Shown one piece after another: positions 27,801-37,200 of a stretch of 56,070 bases of DNA. The DNA is from DASYAE01 sp036501535 (lineage in GTDB: Bacteria; Actinomycetota; Actinomycetes; Streptomycetales; Catenulisporaceae). A model generated the notes under the pieces. That model was not told where the DNA came from. It worked only from the letters and a program-made list of their open reading frames with translations, and did no database searches. The stretch covers positions 1 to 56,070 of the forward strand of contig DASYAE010000227.1 of the NCBI GenBank assembly GCA_036501535.1, given 5' to 3'. The position numbers and the translations under genes are program-made. Positions within the stretch are counted from its first letter, which is position 1, and every line of letters begins with the position of its first letter.

Positions 27801-28498
27801 GTCCAGCCGGTGGCGGCGGGCCGGTGCGCCGTGGCCGTGCCGTAGACCTCGAAGCCGTTGAGGCCCAGCGGATTGCCGTTGGAGCGCTTGCTCGCGCTCA
27901 TCCGCACGTAGCGCGCGGTGACCGGTGAGGGCAGCGTGATCGTCATGACCCCGCCGGTGCCCGCGGTGGTGCTGTAGACCGTCGTCCACTGCTTGTCGTC
28001 GGAGGAGACGTCGATGGTGAAGGCCACCGCTGCGGCGGAGAGCACCTCGAAGCCGGTGGTGTTGTCGCGCGGATCCGAGCCGCCGGAACCGACGAAGGTC
28101 GGATCGCTCAGCGTCGCCTCGAACGTGAGCACCACCGACGAGACGAGGCAGGGCGCCTGCAGGTCCACGGCGATCCACTGCGGATCCCCCTGCGCCGCCC
28201 GCCAACCGCTGCCCTTGGCCCCGACCTCGCTGAGCCGGTCCACCGCGAACCAGGCGGGGGTCGGCGCGTAGTCCGTGGACGAGACGGTGACCGGCCGATA
28301 CTGCGCAAGCTCGGCCGAAGCGGTCCCGCCGCCCGCCGCCCCGGTAGCCGCAGCCGAATCAGAAGTCGAAGTCCCCGCGGCAGCGGCCGCAGCCGCGCTC
28401 GACGCCGAGACCGCCGTGTTCAACCCGAATCCGGCCAGCAACGTGCCGCCGGCGGAGACGAACCCCCGCCGCGAGATACCGCCGTTCCCCTTTGTCAT
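24812..28498 (-). CDS. Tat-exported GH2 beta-mannosidase/exo-beta-glucosaminidase-like enzyme
   Basis: 1,228 residues with a twin-arginine signal (SRRGFVSAGG). Order: F5/8C domain about 62-222, GH2 sugar-binding and Ig-like domains about 235-595, an inserted discoidin-like segment about 600-720, then the GH2 TIM barrel from NGVPVFCRGGSWGWDE (about 730) and C-terminal beta domains. The acid/base is E838 (WFGCNEGNPP) and the nucleophile E899 (GFHSEIGIP). The inserted segment has its ARYLRIQGG strand before its core instead of after it. Closest relatives by motif are beta-mannosidases and exo-beta-D-glucosaminidases; GH92 and GH130 nearby favour mannosides. The promoter and a LacI-type operator lie upstream. 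Confidence 0.9.
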   Translation of the reverse strand: MTKGNGGISRRGFVSAGGTLLAGFGLNTAVSASSAAAAAAAGTSTSDSAAATGAAGGGTASAELAQYRPVTVSSTDYAPTPAWFAVDRLSEVGAKGSGWRAAQGDPQWIAVDLQAPCLVSSVVLTFEATLSDPTFVGSGGSDPRDNTTGFEVLSAAAVAFTIDVSSDDKQWTTVYSTTAGTGGVMTITLPSPVTARYVRMSASKRSNGNPLGLNGFEVYGTATAHRPAATGWTLWPVQHGSLPALELGADGTVPLESGWRLTLDDWAGSTDGAVLSGPEVDTSGWVPATVPGTVLASLVEQGHLPDPVFGWNNLQVPEALSRHAWWYLRPFSLPEGFDASPGRHIWLEFDGVNHQGDIWLNGTHVGQVVHPFARASIDVTANLAAHGPQNLAVLITPMPYPGSPGDKGPSGVSYTDAGTDEMNLSSPTYLAVSGWDWMPAVRDRVSGIWNHVRLRSTGAAVIGDPRFDTALPSLPDTSVAEVTITVPVSNVESSSQSVTVTASVAGVTVKQTVTIAGGQSTDVVFSPTSFSKLRVRNPALWWPNGYGEPNLHDLELTAAVGGAQSDQRTVRVGMRQIDYEYKIPITVDLTTDSAPQTVDFAAQQARYLRIQGGTRATGWGISMWTLSAFDTSAPDTDLALDKTVTASSIDNTNDEPQYAVDGNPATRWSSNYTDDQWITVDLGSAVSFNQVYILWEQAYALTFTVQVSNDNATWTDVIAVDNSPTPLKFVVNGVPVFCRGGSWGWDELLRRMLPDRMDAVMAMHRDMNFTMVRNWIGSSDREEFFAAADANGLLVWNEFWDAFSIDPVDHPVYLAIAQDTLLRYRAHPSLAVWFGCNEGNPPAAIDSALRAAVSSTTGLLYGSDSNAGFITGDGPYYWLDPTGYFTGDATGGNVGFHSEIGIPTVSVAESMRNLVGPDDDGWPIEGPWFLHDWCTQGNQAPQTYQGAIDNRLGASSSLEEFSRKAQFVNYESMRAIFEAWNSRLWNNATGVLLWMSNPAWHSTVWQTYDYDLDVNGSYFGSRKGCEPQHIQANLHDWSIAVVNHTSAALSGATAVARLYDLNGNQLASALQSTVNVAASAMTSPMTVPFGSNLPSLHLLRLELKDAHGTLLSQNTYWRYNQDTDMQALNSLAPTRIAASYDHAPKGNGGGEMSVTLRNTGSTVAAMLRLSLRDERTGDRVLPTRYSDNFLWLLPGESRDLSLSWSGGLPSGHAPALWIEGYNVPAGTV

Positions 28499-28539
28499 GA
28501 ACCGTCGCTTTCATCATGGTGAGGCGCCGCTCGAAGGCG

Positions 28540-28557
28540 GATGACAACGTTGTCATC
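28540..28557. promoter_or_regulatory. LacI-type operator upstream of GH2-GH92
   Basis: Perfect 18-base palindrome GATGACAACGTTGTCATC with a central CG, typical of LacI-family operators. It starts 41 bases before the GH2 ATG and 16 bases after the -10. The 16-base core is identical at 51324-51339 and 51455-51470. Confidence 0.85.
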
Positions 28558-28573
28558 AATGAAGTCACGGGCA

Positions 28574-28602
28574 AAGCTGGTCCAAACGGCTGGACCTGTC
28601 AA
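28574..28602 (-). promoter_or_regulatory. Promoter of the GH2-GH92 operon
   Basis: On the minus strand: TTGACA (28602-28597), 17-base spacer, CAGCTT (28579-28574). The operator lies just downstream, so bound repressor would block early transcription. Confidence 0.65.
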
Positions 28603-29037
28603 GGGAAAATTCCGGCGCTTCTCATTCAGCGGCCGTTGCCGAGACTCAGCGGCAGTACGTCGACGCGGTCGGCGCCGGCCGGTCCGATATCAGGGGGTCA
28701 CTACGAGGCCGGGGTTACCGGGTCGCCGACGCTGGGGCTGATGTCCGGCGCCACGGCCTCGGCGCTTCAAGACGACAGGGGCGCCGACGGTGGACAGACC
28801 AAGAGGCTCACCCGACTCCCTCGCGCTGCCGCTTGGTGATGCCCTGCGATGTCTCTGCCGTCGACGCCCCTTGGGCCGTGTCCGAGAAGAACCGTTGGGG
28901 CCGCGCAGCCCTTCTCGAACACGGCCCGGCAGCCGCCACACCTTCCCTTTGACCGCTACCCCGGCCACTCCTGGTGTGCGCCGCCCGACCGGTGACTGGA
29001 TGATCGAGGAGTACGCGACATAGACTGACAGAACCTT
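28603..29037. other. Gene-free interval between GH2 promoter and SARP gene
   Basis: About 435 bases with no convincing gene; the short open frames have antisense-type composition and no ribosome sites. The one clear structure is the long inverted repeat at 28873-28927. Confidence 0.6.
28873..28927. repeat. 17-base inverted repeat, possible solo element ends or terminator
   Basis: Arms gggccgtgtccgagaag and cttctcgaacacggccc pair with one mismatch around a 21-base interval. It is not next to a stop codon and lacks a T-run, which is odd for a terminator. The arm resembles the GGCCGTGT-type ends I associate with some actinobacterial insertion sequences; that resemblance is from memory and not tested. 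Confidence 0.45.
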
Positions 29038-29054
29038 GTTTAGAGATCGTTTAG
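29038..29054 (+). promoter_or_regulatory. Candidate SARP binding repeats upstream of the SARP gene
   Basis: GTTTAG occurs at 29038 and again at 29049, an exact 11-base period. SARP/AfsR proteins are known to bind short direct repeats on one helix face with this spacing. The repeats lie 43 bases before the start codon, suggesting autoregulation. Confidence 0.45.
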
Positions 29055-29096
29055 CGTTCGCATATGCGCTGGTCAGCCGGGTGAGGAGAGAGCGGT

Positions 29097-31973
29097 ATGG
29101 CGGAGGCGAGGCTGGCTTTCCGGCTGCTCGGACCGGTCGGGGCGCGGGTCGGCGATCGGGCCTTGGACATCGGTCCCGCACGTCAGCGCTGTGTCCTGAC
29201 GGTGCTGCTGGTCCATGCCAACCACAGTGTGTCGGTCGACCAGCTTGTGGAACGGGTGTGGGGCGAACGCCGGCTTCCGGCGCGTCCCTCCAGCGCGGTG
29301 CGCACCTATGTCTCGCTGCTGCGGGGGGCGCTGGCCGTCACTGCGGACGCAACGATCACACGGCGATCGGACGGCTACCTGATCGATGTCGACGATCGGC
29401 TCGTGGATGTCTTCTCCTTCCGCGAACTGGTCGATCGGGCGCGCGCCGCCACTCAGGACACGCATGCCAGAGCATTGTTCGAGCAGGCACTGGACCTCTG
29501 GCACGGTGAGGCGTTCGGCCAGCTGGACACGCCGTGGCTCAACAGCGTCCGCGCCACACTCGCCATGGAGCGGCAGGCGGCCGAGCGCGAGCTGACCGAC
29601 ATCCTGCTGCGCAACGGCCAGCACAGTGCGCTGATCCCCACGCTGTCGGCCAGGGCCGAGCAGAATCCCCTCGACGAGCACATCGCCGCCCAGCTGATGC
29701 TCGCGCTGTTCCGCAGCGGCCGCCAGGCCGAAGCCCTGCTGCACTACCGGTGTCTGCGGGAGCGGCTTGCCCAGGATCTCGGCACCGATCCCGGCCACGC
29801 CCTGCAAGAGCTGCACCAGCGCATCCTGACCGACGATCCCGCCCTCGCCGCTCCCCCCGAGCCGCAGCGCATTGTCAGCACGAGCCGCACGGACGGCACC
29901 GAGCCGGCGGCCGACGACGCCGTGCCGCCGCCGCAGCAGCTGCCGGCCGGAATCACCCATTTCACCGGACGCGCCGGCGAACTCGACGCGCTGACCGTGC
30001 TGACCGAGCGGGCCGGCGAAGCCGCGAGCACCGTGGTGGTGATCGGCGGGACCGCCGGGGTCGGCAAGACCGCTCTGGCCGTGCACTGGGGCCGGCGGGC
30101 GGCCGCGTCGTTCCCGCAAGGACAGCTCTATGCGAACCTGCGCGGTTTCGACCCCTCGGGAGCCCCGGCACGGCCCGATGTTGTCGTGCGCGGATTCCTC
30201 GACGCGCTCGGGGTGCCGGGCGCGCGGGTCCCGGCCGAGCCGGACGCGCAGTTCGCGCTGTACCGCAGCCTGCTGGCCGGCCGGCGCATGCTCATCGTGC
30301 TGGACAACGCCCGCGACGCCGGCCAGGTCAGGATCCTGCTGCCCGGCGCGGCCGGCTGCGTGGTGCTGGTCACCAGCCGCAACCGGCTGGACGGCCTGGT
30401 CGCGCTGGAGGGCGCACGGCTGGTCACGCTGGACCCGTTGAGCCCGGCCGAGGCCCGCGGCCTGCTCGACCGCCGCCTGGGCGCAGGGCGCGCCGCCGCG
30501 GAACCCGACGCGGTCGAAGAACTGGCCGGCCTGTGCGCACGGCTCCCGCTGGCGTTGAACATCGCCGCCGCCCACGCCGCCGTGCACCCGGCCCTGCCTC
30601 TGACCGCCCTGACCGGCCACCTGCGCGAGACGCCCAGCCCGCTGGCCGCCCTGGACACCGGCGACGCCGCGGCGAACGTCCGCGCGGTGTTCTCCTGGTC
30701 CTATCGCGCTTTGGGAGGATCCGCGGCACGGATGTTCCGGCTGCTGAGCCTCAATCCCGGCCCTGACATCAGTGCCGGAACAGCAGCCAGCCTCACCGCC
30801 ACCGACAGCGAGCACGCCCTCGCAGCGCTCGACGAACTGGCCGCCGCGCACCTGCTGGCCGAACCCGCCCCCGGCCGGTACGCCTTCCACGACCTACTGC
30901 GCGCTTATGCCGCCGAGCTGACCGATGCGACCGACAACGACGACGAGCGACACGCCGCCACGCACCGGCTCCTGGACCACTACCTGCACACCGCCAACAC
31001 GGCCGCCGTGCTCCTGTACCCGGCCCGGGATCGCATCGACCCTCCCCCGGCCCGGCCGGGCACGACCCCCGAAGAGCTCACCGACGACCAGCAGGCCTGG
31101 AACTGGCTGGACGCCGAACGCCCGGCCCTGCTGGCGGCGATCGAACTCGCCGCGCTGCGCGGTTTCGACACCCATGCACACCTGCTGCCCTGGACCCTGG
31201 TGACCTTCCTCGACCGGCGGGGTCACTGGCACGACTACGTCGCCACGCAGAACATCGCGCTGGGCGCCGTCCAGCGCCTTGGCGACGAGCCCGGACAGGC
31301 CCGTGTTCACCGCACGCTCGGCCGCGCCTACATGCGGCTGGGTTCCTACCCTGACGTCCACGTCCATCTGCGCCATGCGCTGCGCCTTTCCCGGCAGCTC
31401 GGCGATCAGGTCGGCGAAGCGTACAACCACCGGATCATCGCCTGGGCACATGACCAGCAGGGCCGCTATCGGGAAGCACTCGGCCACGTCCAGCGGGCAC
31501 TGGAGCTGTTCCGGGCGACCGGTCACGAGGTCGGACAGGCCCAGACGCTCAACGCGGTCGGCTGGTACCACTCCCTGCTCGGCGAGCACGAATCCGCCCT
31601 CGCCCCCTGCCAGGAGGCCCTCGAGCTGCACCACAAGCGGGGCGACGAGATCGACGAAGCCGGCGTGTGGGACAGCCTGGGCCACGCCCACCACCATCTC
31701 GGTGACCACCGCAAGGCCGTCTCCTGCTTCCATAGCGCCCTCGGGCTGTTCCGCAAGACCGGCGAGCGCTACGAACAGGCAAATACCCTTACACGCCTCG
31801 GCGAGACGCACCGTGCCGCCGGGGATCGCGAAGCGGCACGCGACGCCTGGCAGGAAGCGCTGACCATCCTGCGGGACCTCGAACACCCCGACGCCGAGCA
31901 GGTCGGCGCGAAACTTAGAGAGCTCACATCCGAGCGGCGACCGGCCCAGGCGGCCGACGGCGCACACGGCTGA
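29097..31973 (+). CDS. AfsR-like SARP regulator with NB-ARC and TPR domains
   Basis: 958 residues. Domains: winged-helix (Trans_reg_C) about 8-98, bacterial transcriptional activation domain about 105-250, NB-ARC-type ATPase with P-loop GGTAGVGKTALA at about 318-329 and kinase-2 motif RMLIVLDNARDA near 400, then TPR-like repeats from about 690 to 950. This is the AfsR layout, known to activate secondary metabolism or development in response to signals sensed by the C-terminal part. GGAGAG precedes ATG 29097. The DAO-type oxidoreductase starts 11 bases after its stop, so they form an operon; no biosynthetic cluster is visible here. Confidence 0.92.
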   Translation: MAEARLAFRLLGPVGARVGDRALDIGPARQRCVLTVLLVHANHSVSVDQLVERVWGERRLPARPSSAVRTYVSLLRGALAVTADATITRRSDGYLIDVDDRLVDVFSFRELVDRARAATQDTHARALFEQALDLWHGEAFGQLDTPWLNSVRATLAMERQAAERELTDILLRNGQHSALIPTLSARAEQNPLDEHIAAQLMLALFRSGRQAEALLHYRCLRERLAQDLGTDPGHALQELHQRILTDDPALAAPPEPQRIVSTSRTDGTEPAADDAVPPPQQLPAGITHFTGRAGELDALTVLTERAGEAASTVVVIGGTAGVGKTALAVHWGRRAAASFPQGQLYANLRGFDPSGAPARPDVVVRGFLDALGVPGARVPAEPDAQFALYRSLLAGRRMLIVLDNARDAGQVRILLPGAAGCVVLVTSRNRLDGLVALEGARLVTLDPLSPAEARGLLDRRLGAGRAAAEPDAVEELAGLCARLPLALNIAAAHAAVHPALPLTALTGHLRETPSPLAALDTGDAAANVRAVFSWSYRALGGSAARMFRLLSLNPGPDISAGTAASLTATDSEHALAALDELAAAHLLAEPAPGRYAFHDLLRAYAAELTDATDNDDERHAATHRLLDHYLHTANTAAVLLYPARDRIDPPPARPGTTPEELTDDQQAWNWLDAERPALLAAIELAALRGFDTHAHLLPWTLVTFLDRRGHWHDYVATQNIALGAVQRLGDEPGQARVHRTLGRAYMRLGSYPDVHVHLRHALRLSRQLGDQVGEAYNHRIIAWAHDQQGRYREALGHVQRALELFRATGHEVGQAQTLNAVGWYHSLLGEHESALAPCQEALELHHKRGDEIDEAGVWDSLGHAHHHLGDHRKAVSCFHSALGLFRKTGERYEQANTLTRLGETHRAAGDREAARDAWQEALTILRDLEHPDAEQVGAKLRELTSERRPAQAADGAHG

Positions 31974-31984
31974 GGGGCAGACGC

Positions 31985-33115
31985 ATGAGGGTGGCAGTGA
32001 TCGGTGCCGGCGTCATCGGCGCTTCCGTCGGCTGGCATTTGTCCCGCCGCGGCGTCGACGTGCTCTTCCTGGATCGGGGCGAGCCTGGAGCGGGCGTGTC
32101 GGACTGGACGTTCTCGTGGGTGAACGCGAGCAACAAGACGCAGACACGTGACTACTTCGACCTCTCCGTCGCCGGGATGTCCGCTCACTACCGGCTGGCG
32201 GCGCAGGTCGGTGCCGACGGCTGGTGGCACCCCACCGGGCATGTCCGGTGGGCGGATCCCGGTGAGACCACTGAGGCGCTGCGGGCGAGGATCAGCCTGC
32301 TGACGTCCTGGGGATATGACGTGGTGCTGTGGGAGGCCGAGCAGGTCCGCCGGCTGCTCGAGCCCTGCGTCCGATTTCCCACCGACGACACGCCGGTGGC
32401 CGTCTACCTCCGGGAGGGCTGGATCGACGGCCGCGCGCTGGCGACGAAGCTCGTCGGCGACGCGCTGCGGCACGGCGCGCGCGCCGTGTTCGGAGGCGCT
32501 GCGCGCGAGATCGTGACCGCGGAAGGACGCGTCACGGCCGTCGTGACCAGCGACGCGGAACACCATCGCGTGGACGCCGTCGTCAACGCGGCGGGCCCGG
32601 ACGGCGACAAGATCGCGGAGCTGGTAGGCCGGACCCTGCCGATGCGCTACCAGCCCGGGCTGATCGCCAAGCTGAGCTGCGGTCACGTTCCCATTCAGCG
32701 CACGATGCACGCCCCGCATGTCGAGCTGCGGCCAGCCGGCCACGGACAGCTGCTGGCGCACAGCCGGGAACTGGACGACGGACTCGTCTCGCACGACCGG
32801 TTCCCGCCGGAACTGCTTGAGGAGCTTCACGCTCGCGCAGTCGACGCTCTGCCGGTTTTGGCCGGGTCGCCCGTCCTCGGCGCGAGAGCCGTGTCGCGGC
32901 CGATACCGGCCGACGGGTTCCCCTCTGTCGGCGCGTTCGACGACGTGCCCGGCTACTACGAGGCCATCGCGCACAGCGGCATCACGCTCGCGGCCGTCAT
33001 CGGCGACGTCCTCGCCTGCGAGATCGTCGACGGCGAAATCAGTCCCTTGATCCGGCCCTACCGGCCGGGCCGCCTTGGAACGGGCGCTCCCGCCGCATCA
33101 TCGACCGGAGAGTGA
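31985..33115 (+). CDS. FAD-dependent oxidoreductase (DAO family)
   Basis: 376 residues. The N-terminal FAD-binding Rossmann motif is VIGAGVIGASVGWHL followed by an Asp at the end of strand 2 (VLFLDRG). The C-terminal part contains GYYEAIAHSGITLA, the second FAD contact typical of glycine oxidase/D-amino acid oxidase-like enzymes. The reaction would be oxidation of an amine or amino acid with oxygen; the substrate is unknown. GAGGGG precedes the ATG. It follows the SARP gene by 11 bases and is probably co-transcribed. Confidence 0.88.
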   Translation: MRVAVIGAGVIGASVGWHLSRRGVDVLFLDRGEPGAGVSDWTFSWVNASNKTQTRDYFDLSVAGMSAHYRLAAQVGADGWWHPTGHVRWADPGETTEALRARISLLTSWGYDVVLWEAEQVRRLLEPCVRFPTDDTPVAVYLREGWIDGRALATKLVGDALRHGARAVFGGAAREIVTAEGRVTAVVTSDAEHHRVDAVVNAAGPDGDKIAELVGRTLPMRYQPGLIAKLSCGHVPIQRTMHAPHVELRPAGHGQLLAHSRELDDGLVSHDRFPPELLEELHARAVDALPVLAGSPVLGARAVSRPIPADGFPSVGAFDDVPGYYEAIAHSGITLAAVIGDVLACEIVDGEISPLIRPYRPGRLGTGAPAASSTGE

Positions 33116-33131
33116 CGGAGCCGCGATTCGC

Positions 33132-34202
33132 CTACTGCTGCGGCAGGTCGGTGGGAATGATCGCCTCGCCGAAGGCGGCGCGGGCTTCGGCGAGCACCTG
33201 CGCCGACGGCCCGTCCGGCGTGAGCCAGCCGGACAGGTCCGGCGCCTCGACCAGGTAGCGGTCCGGGGCCGCCTCGACGACGGTCCAGCCGGACAGATCG
33301 GCGGTCCGGCTCAGGTGCTCCCGGGTGAGCAGCAGGATGCCGAACGCGTCGGGGAGGTAGCGGCTCCACAGAGGGCTGTTGCGAGCGGTCGCCCACGCTG
33401 GCGCCGGCGGGGTCTGGCCGGGTGTTCTGCCCAGCGTGGACCACGTGTTCGAGTCCCCCTTGGTGAGCGTCACCGCCGCGAACCGGGTGTGCTCCGCGGC
33501 GGCGAGCAACGCTTCGCGGGCCTGGCCCGCCAGGTCGAGGGGCGCGCACTGCGGGTCGTAGACCTGGTAGGACGCGCGTCCATCGGCGCCGAGGCTCACC
33601 CGGCTCAGCGGGCCCGGCTCAGCGCTTGTGCATCTCGCGGCGATCGAGGGCTGATGGGACAGGGCGAGGTGCAGGTGTCGCCCGAGCTCGCCGGTGCGGT
33701 CCGGCAGGGTGAGGGCGGAACTGAGGAGATACGCGTCGGGGCCGCCGTTGCGCTGCGTCCACTGCGCCGCCGTCTCGCACAGCTCCGGGCCGGGGATTCC
33801 GGGCGCCGCCACATCGTAGGACGCGAACACGGTGAGCCGGGGTTCGGACAGCCGGCGCAGCCAGTCGGCCGGACGGACGGCGGGCGCGGCGTGCAGCGAT
33901 CCGCCCCAGCCCGCGGCACGCAGCTGCTCGGCGAAGACGTCGAGCCAGCGGCGCAGCGCCTGCGCGCCGGACGGCCACTTCAGTTTGACCGCGCCGCCCG
34001 CGACGGTCGCGACCAGGGCGGTGCCGAAGTCCTCCGGGCTCAGCGCCGCGTTGGCGGCGGCCAGCGCGCGGTCCATTGCGCCGAACAGCTCCGGCTCGGC
34101 GCGGCGGCCGGGGGCGAACTCGACCCAGACCTCGCCGTCGCCGTCCTGCCAGGCCGCCGCGATGCCGTCGCCGTCGATCCGGAGGTCCCCGCCGTTGTCC
34201 AT
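33132..34202 (-). CDS. Hypothetical protein, 356 residues
   Basis: No family recognised. The protein is acidic, soluble, without signal peptide or membrane segment, and Trp-rich (for example AQWTQRNGG and DLSGWTVVE). Codon use is that of a real gene, and the antisense frame lacks any motif. It converges with the oxidoreductase (16 bases apart) and follows the giant secreted protein in the same direction after 27 bases, where it reads away downstream of that gene. The start is taken at ATG 34202, although the ribosome site is weak. Confidence 0.7.
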   Translation of the reverse strand: MDNGGDLRIDGDGIAAAWQDGDGEVWVEFAPGRRAEPELFGAMDRALAAANAALSPEDFGTALVATVAGGAVKLKWPSGAQALRRWLDVFAEQLRAAGWGGSLHAAPAVRPADWLRRLSEPRLTVFASYDVAAPGIPGPELCETAAQWTQRNGGPDAYLLSSALTLPDRTGELGRHLHLALSHQPSIAARCTSAEPGPLSRVSLGADGRASYQVYDPQCAPLDLAGQAREALLAAAEHTRFAAVTLTKGDSNTWSTLGRTPGQTPPAPAWATARNSPLWSRYLPDAFGILLLTREHLSRTADLSGWTVVEAAPDRYLVEAPDLSGWLTPDGPSAQVLAEARAAFGEAIIPTDLPQQ

Positions 34203-34229
34203 GGGGCCTAATCTATGCGGCCTGTGGCA

Positions 34230-37200
34230 TCACTTCATGGTGAGCGCGTAGGTGCCGGGCAATCCTTCGGAGATGACGACGAGCTGGTAAGTGCCGGCGG
34301 CGAGGGTGCCGGTGCTGGTGCCACTACCGCAGTAGCCGTTCGTGACGGTGCTGCCGGAGCTGTTGACGATCTTCCATTCGGCGTCGGTGACGCTGCCGGA
34401 GGCCGGGCAGGAGCCGAGGGTGACCGTGAAGCTCTTGCCGCCGCTCGGGACGGTGAAGGTGTAAATGTCCTGCGAGGCGGCGTCCTCGAAGTCGCCGGCA
34501 CCGGTCGTCGCGGTGCCGTTGACGGTGTTGGCGGACACGGTCAGCGGGGTCGTGACGGTGAAGGTCTGCGGCGCTTCGAGGTTGATCGTGTAGGTGCCGG
34601 CCAGGCCATAGGCGTAGAAGCGCAGCGCGTAGCTGCCGGCTGCGAGCGCGCCGAGGCCGAAGTAGCCGCAGTACCCGGAGTCGACCTCGCTGTTGGAGCT
34701 GTTGTAGAGGCGCCATTCCAGGTCGTCGATCCCGCCGGAGGTCGGGCAGCTGCCCACGTCGATGTTGAGCGTCTGTCCGCCGGATGGGACGGTGAAGGTG
34801 TAGATGTCCTCTGACGCCGTGTCCTCGAAATCGCCCGCGCCGGTCGTCGCAGTGCCGTTGACGGTATTGCCGGTGACCTTCAGCGGAACGGTGACCGCGA
34901 ACGACTGCGCCACATCCAGGTTGAACGCGTACGTCCCGGCCACGCCCTCGGCCTCGAACTTCAGCACATAGCTGCCCGCCGCGACGGTGCCGAGGCTGGA
35001 GTAGCCGCAGTACCCGGAGTCGACCTCGCTGCCGGAGCCGGTGTCCAGGTACCAGTTCAGATCGGTCAGGCCGTTGGAGTCCTTCGGGCAGCTGGAGACG
35101 TCCACGCTGAGCGTCTGCCCGCCGCTCGGGACGGTGAAGGTGTAAATGTCCTGCGAGGCGCCGTCCTCGAAGTCGCCTGCGCCGGTGGTCGTCGTGCCGT
35201 TGACACTGTTGCCGGTGACCTTCAGCGGAACGGTGACCGCGAACGACTGCGCCACATCCAGGTTGAACGCGTACGTCCCGGCCACGCCCTCGGCCTCGAA
35301 CTTCAGGACGTAGCTGCCCGCCGCGACGGTGCCGAGGCTGGAGTAGCCGCAGTACCCGGAGTCGACCTCGCTGCCGGAGCTGTTGTCGAGGAACCATTCC
35401 AGGTCGGTCAGGCCGTTGGACGCCTTGGGGCAGGTGGACACATCGATGCCGAGCGCCTGTCCGCCGGTCGGGACGGTGAGGGTGTAGTCGTCCTTGGAGG
35501 CGGTCGTCTCGAAGTCGCCGGCGCCGGCGGTCGCGGTCCCGTTGATCGAGCCGCTGGTGACCTTGAGCGGGACGGTGACCGGGAAGGTCTGGGCGGCCTC
35601 CATGTTGAGCGCGTAGGTGCCGGCCACGCCTCCGGCGCTGACGACGAGGGCGTAGCCGCCGGCCGCCAGGGTGCCCAGCGGGGAGTATTCGCAGTATCCG
35701 GAGTCGATGCGGTTCCCGGATCCGTCGAACAGCGTCCAGGTCGCGTCGGTGATGCCGCTCTGCGTCGGGCACGCGGCGAGGTTCAGGTCGACCTCCTGGC
35801 CGCCGGTCGGCACTGTGAAGGTGTAGCTCTGCTGCGAGGCGGTGGTCGAGAAGTCGCCCGCGCCGGGGGTCGAGGTCCCGTTGATCGTGTTGGCGGTCAC
35901 CGCGAGCGGCAGCGTGACGCTGTAGGTCTGGGCGAGCGCGACGTTCAGCGTGTATGTGCCGGCCACGCCGCCGGAGTCGACGACGAGCGAGTAGGTGCCG
36001 GCCGGCAGGGTGCCGAGGCTGTGGTAGCCGCAGTACCCGGAGTCGACGCTGCCTCCGGACCCGTTGAGCAGCCCCCAGCTCGCCTCGGTGATGCCGCTCT
36101 GCGTCGGGCAGCCGGAGAGGTTCAGGCTCAGCTGCTGGCCGCCGGACGGGACGGTGAAGGTGTAAATGTCCTGTGACGCCCCGGTCTCGAAGTCGCCCGC
36201 GCCGGTCGCCGCCGCGCCGTTGACGGTGTTGGCGGTGACCGTCAGCGGGATGGTGACCGCGAAGGTCTGCGGGCCCTCCAGGTTGAACGCGTACGTGCCG
36301 GCGTCGCCGTACGCGTAGAACCTCAGCTGGTAGGTGTCCGCCGCCAGGGTGCCGAGGGCGGTAAAGCCGCAGTACCCGCTGTCGACCTCGGTCCCGGTGC
36401 CGTTGTAGAGCCGCCATTCGAGGTCGGAGAAGCCGGTCGAGTCCTTCGGGCAGCTGGAGACGTTGATGCTGAGCGCCTGGCCCCCGGACGGGACGGTGAA
36501 GCTGTAGATGTCCTCCGACGCCACGTCCTCGAAGTCGCCCGCGCCGGTCGTTGTTGTGCCGTTGACAGTGTTGGCGGTTACCGCCAATGGCGTGGTGACG
36601 CTGAACGTCTGCGCCGTGTCGAGGTTCAGCGCGTACGTGCCCGCGAGGCCGCCCGCGTCGAGCTCGAGCTGGTAGTTGCCGCCCACCAGACTGCCGAGGG
36701 CGGTGAAGCCGCAGTACCCGTTGTCGACCTCGGTCCCGGCGCTGTCGTAGAGCCGCCATTCGAGGTCGGTGATGCCGTCGGACTCCTTCGGGCAGCTGGC
36801 GACGTTCACGCTCATCGTCTGCCCGCCGGACGGGACGGTGAAGGCGTAGATGTCCTGCGAGGCCACGTCCTCGAAGTCACCCGCTCCGGTCGCCGCCGCG
36901 CCGTTGACGGTGTTGGCCGTGACCACCAGCGGGGTCGTGACCGCAAAGGTCTGCGACACGTCGAGGTTCATCGCGTAGGTGCCCGCCATGCCCTTGGCGT
37001 CGACGTCGAGGTGGTAGCTGTCCGCCGGCAGGTCGCCGAGCGAGACGTAGCCGCAGTACCCGTAGTCGACCTCGGTCCCGGCACTGTCGTAGAGCGTCCA
37101 GGACAGCGGGGTGGAGTAGTCCTGCGTCGGGCAGGAGGCGACGTTCAGCACGAGCGACTGGCCGCCGGCCGGGACGGTGAAGTCGTAAACGTCCTGCGAC

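Noticed and set aside
25473..28205. 910-residue minus-strand frame inside GH2
   Set aside because: Low-complexity Arg/Gly shadow of the GH2 gene.
28690..29181. 163-residue minus-strand frame before the SARP gene
   Set aside because: Overlaps the SARP start, no ribosome site, Arg/Pro-rich composition.
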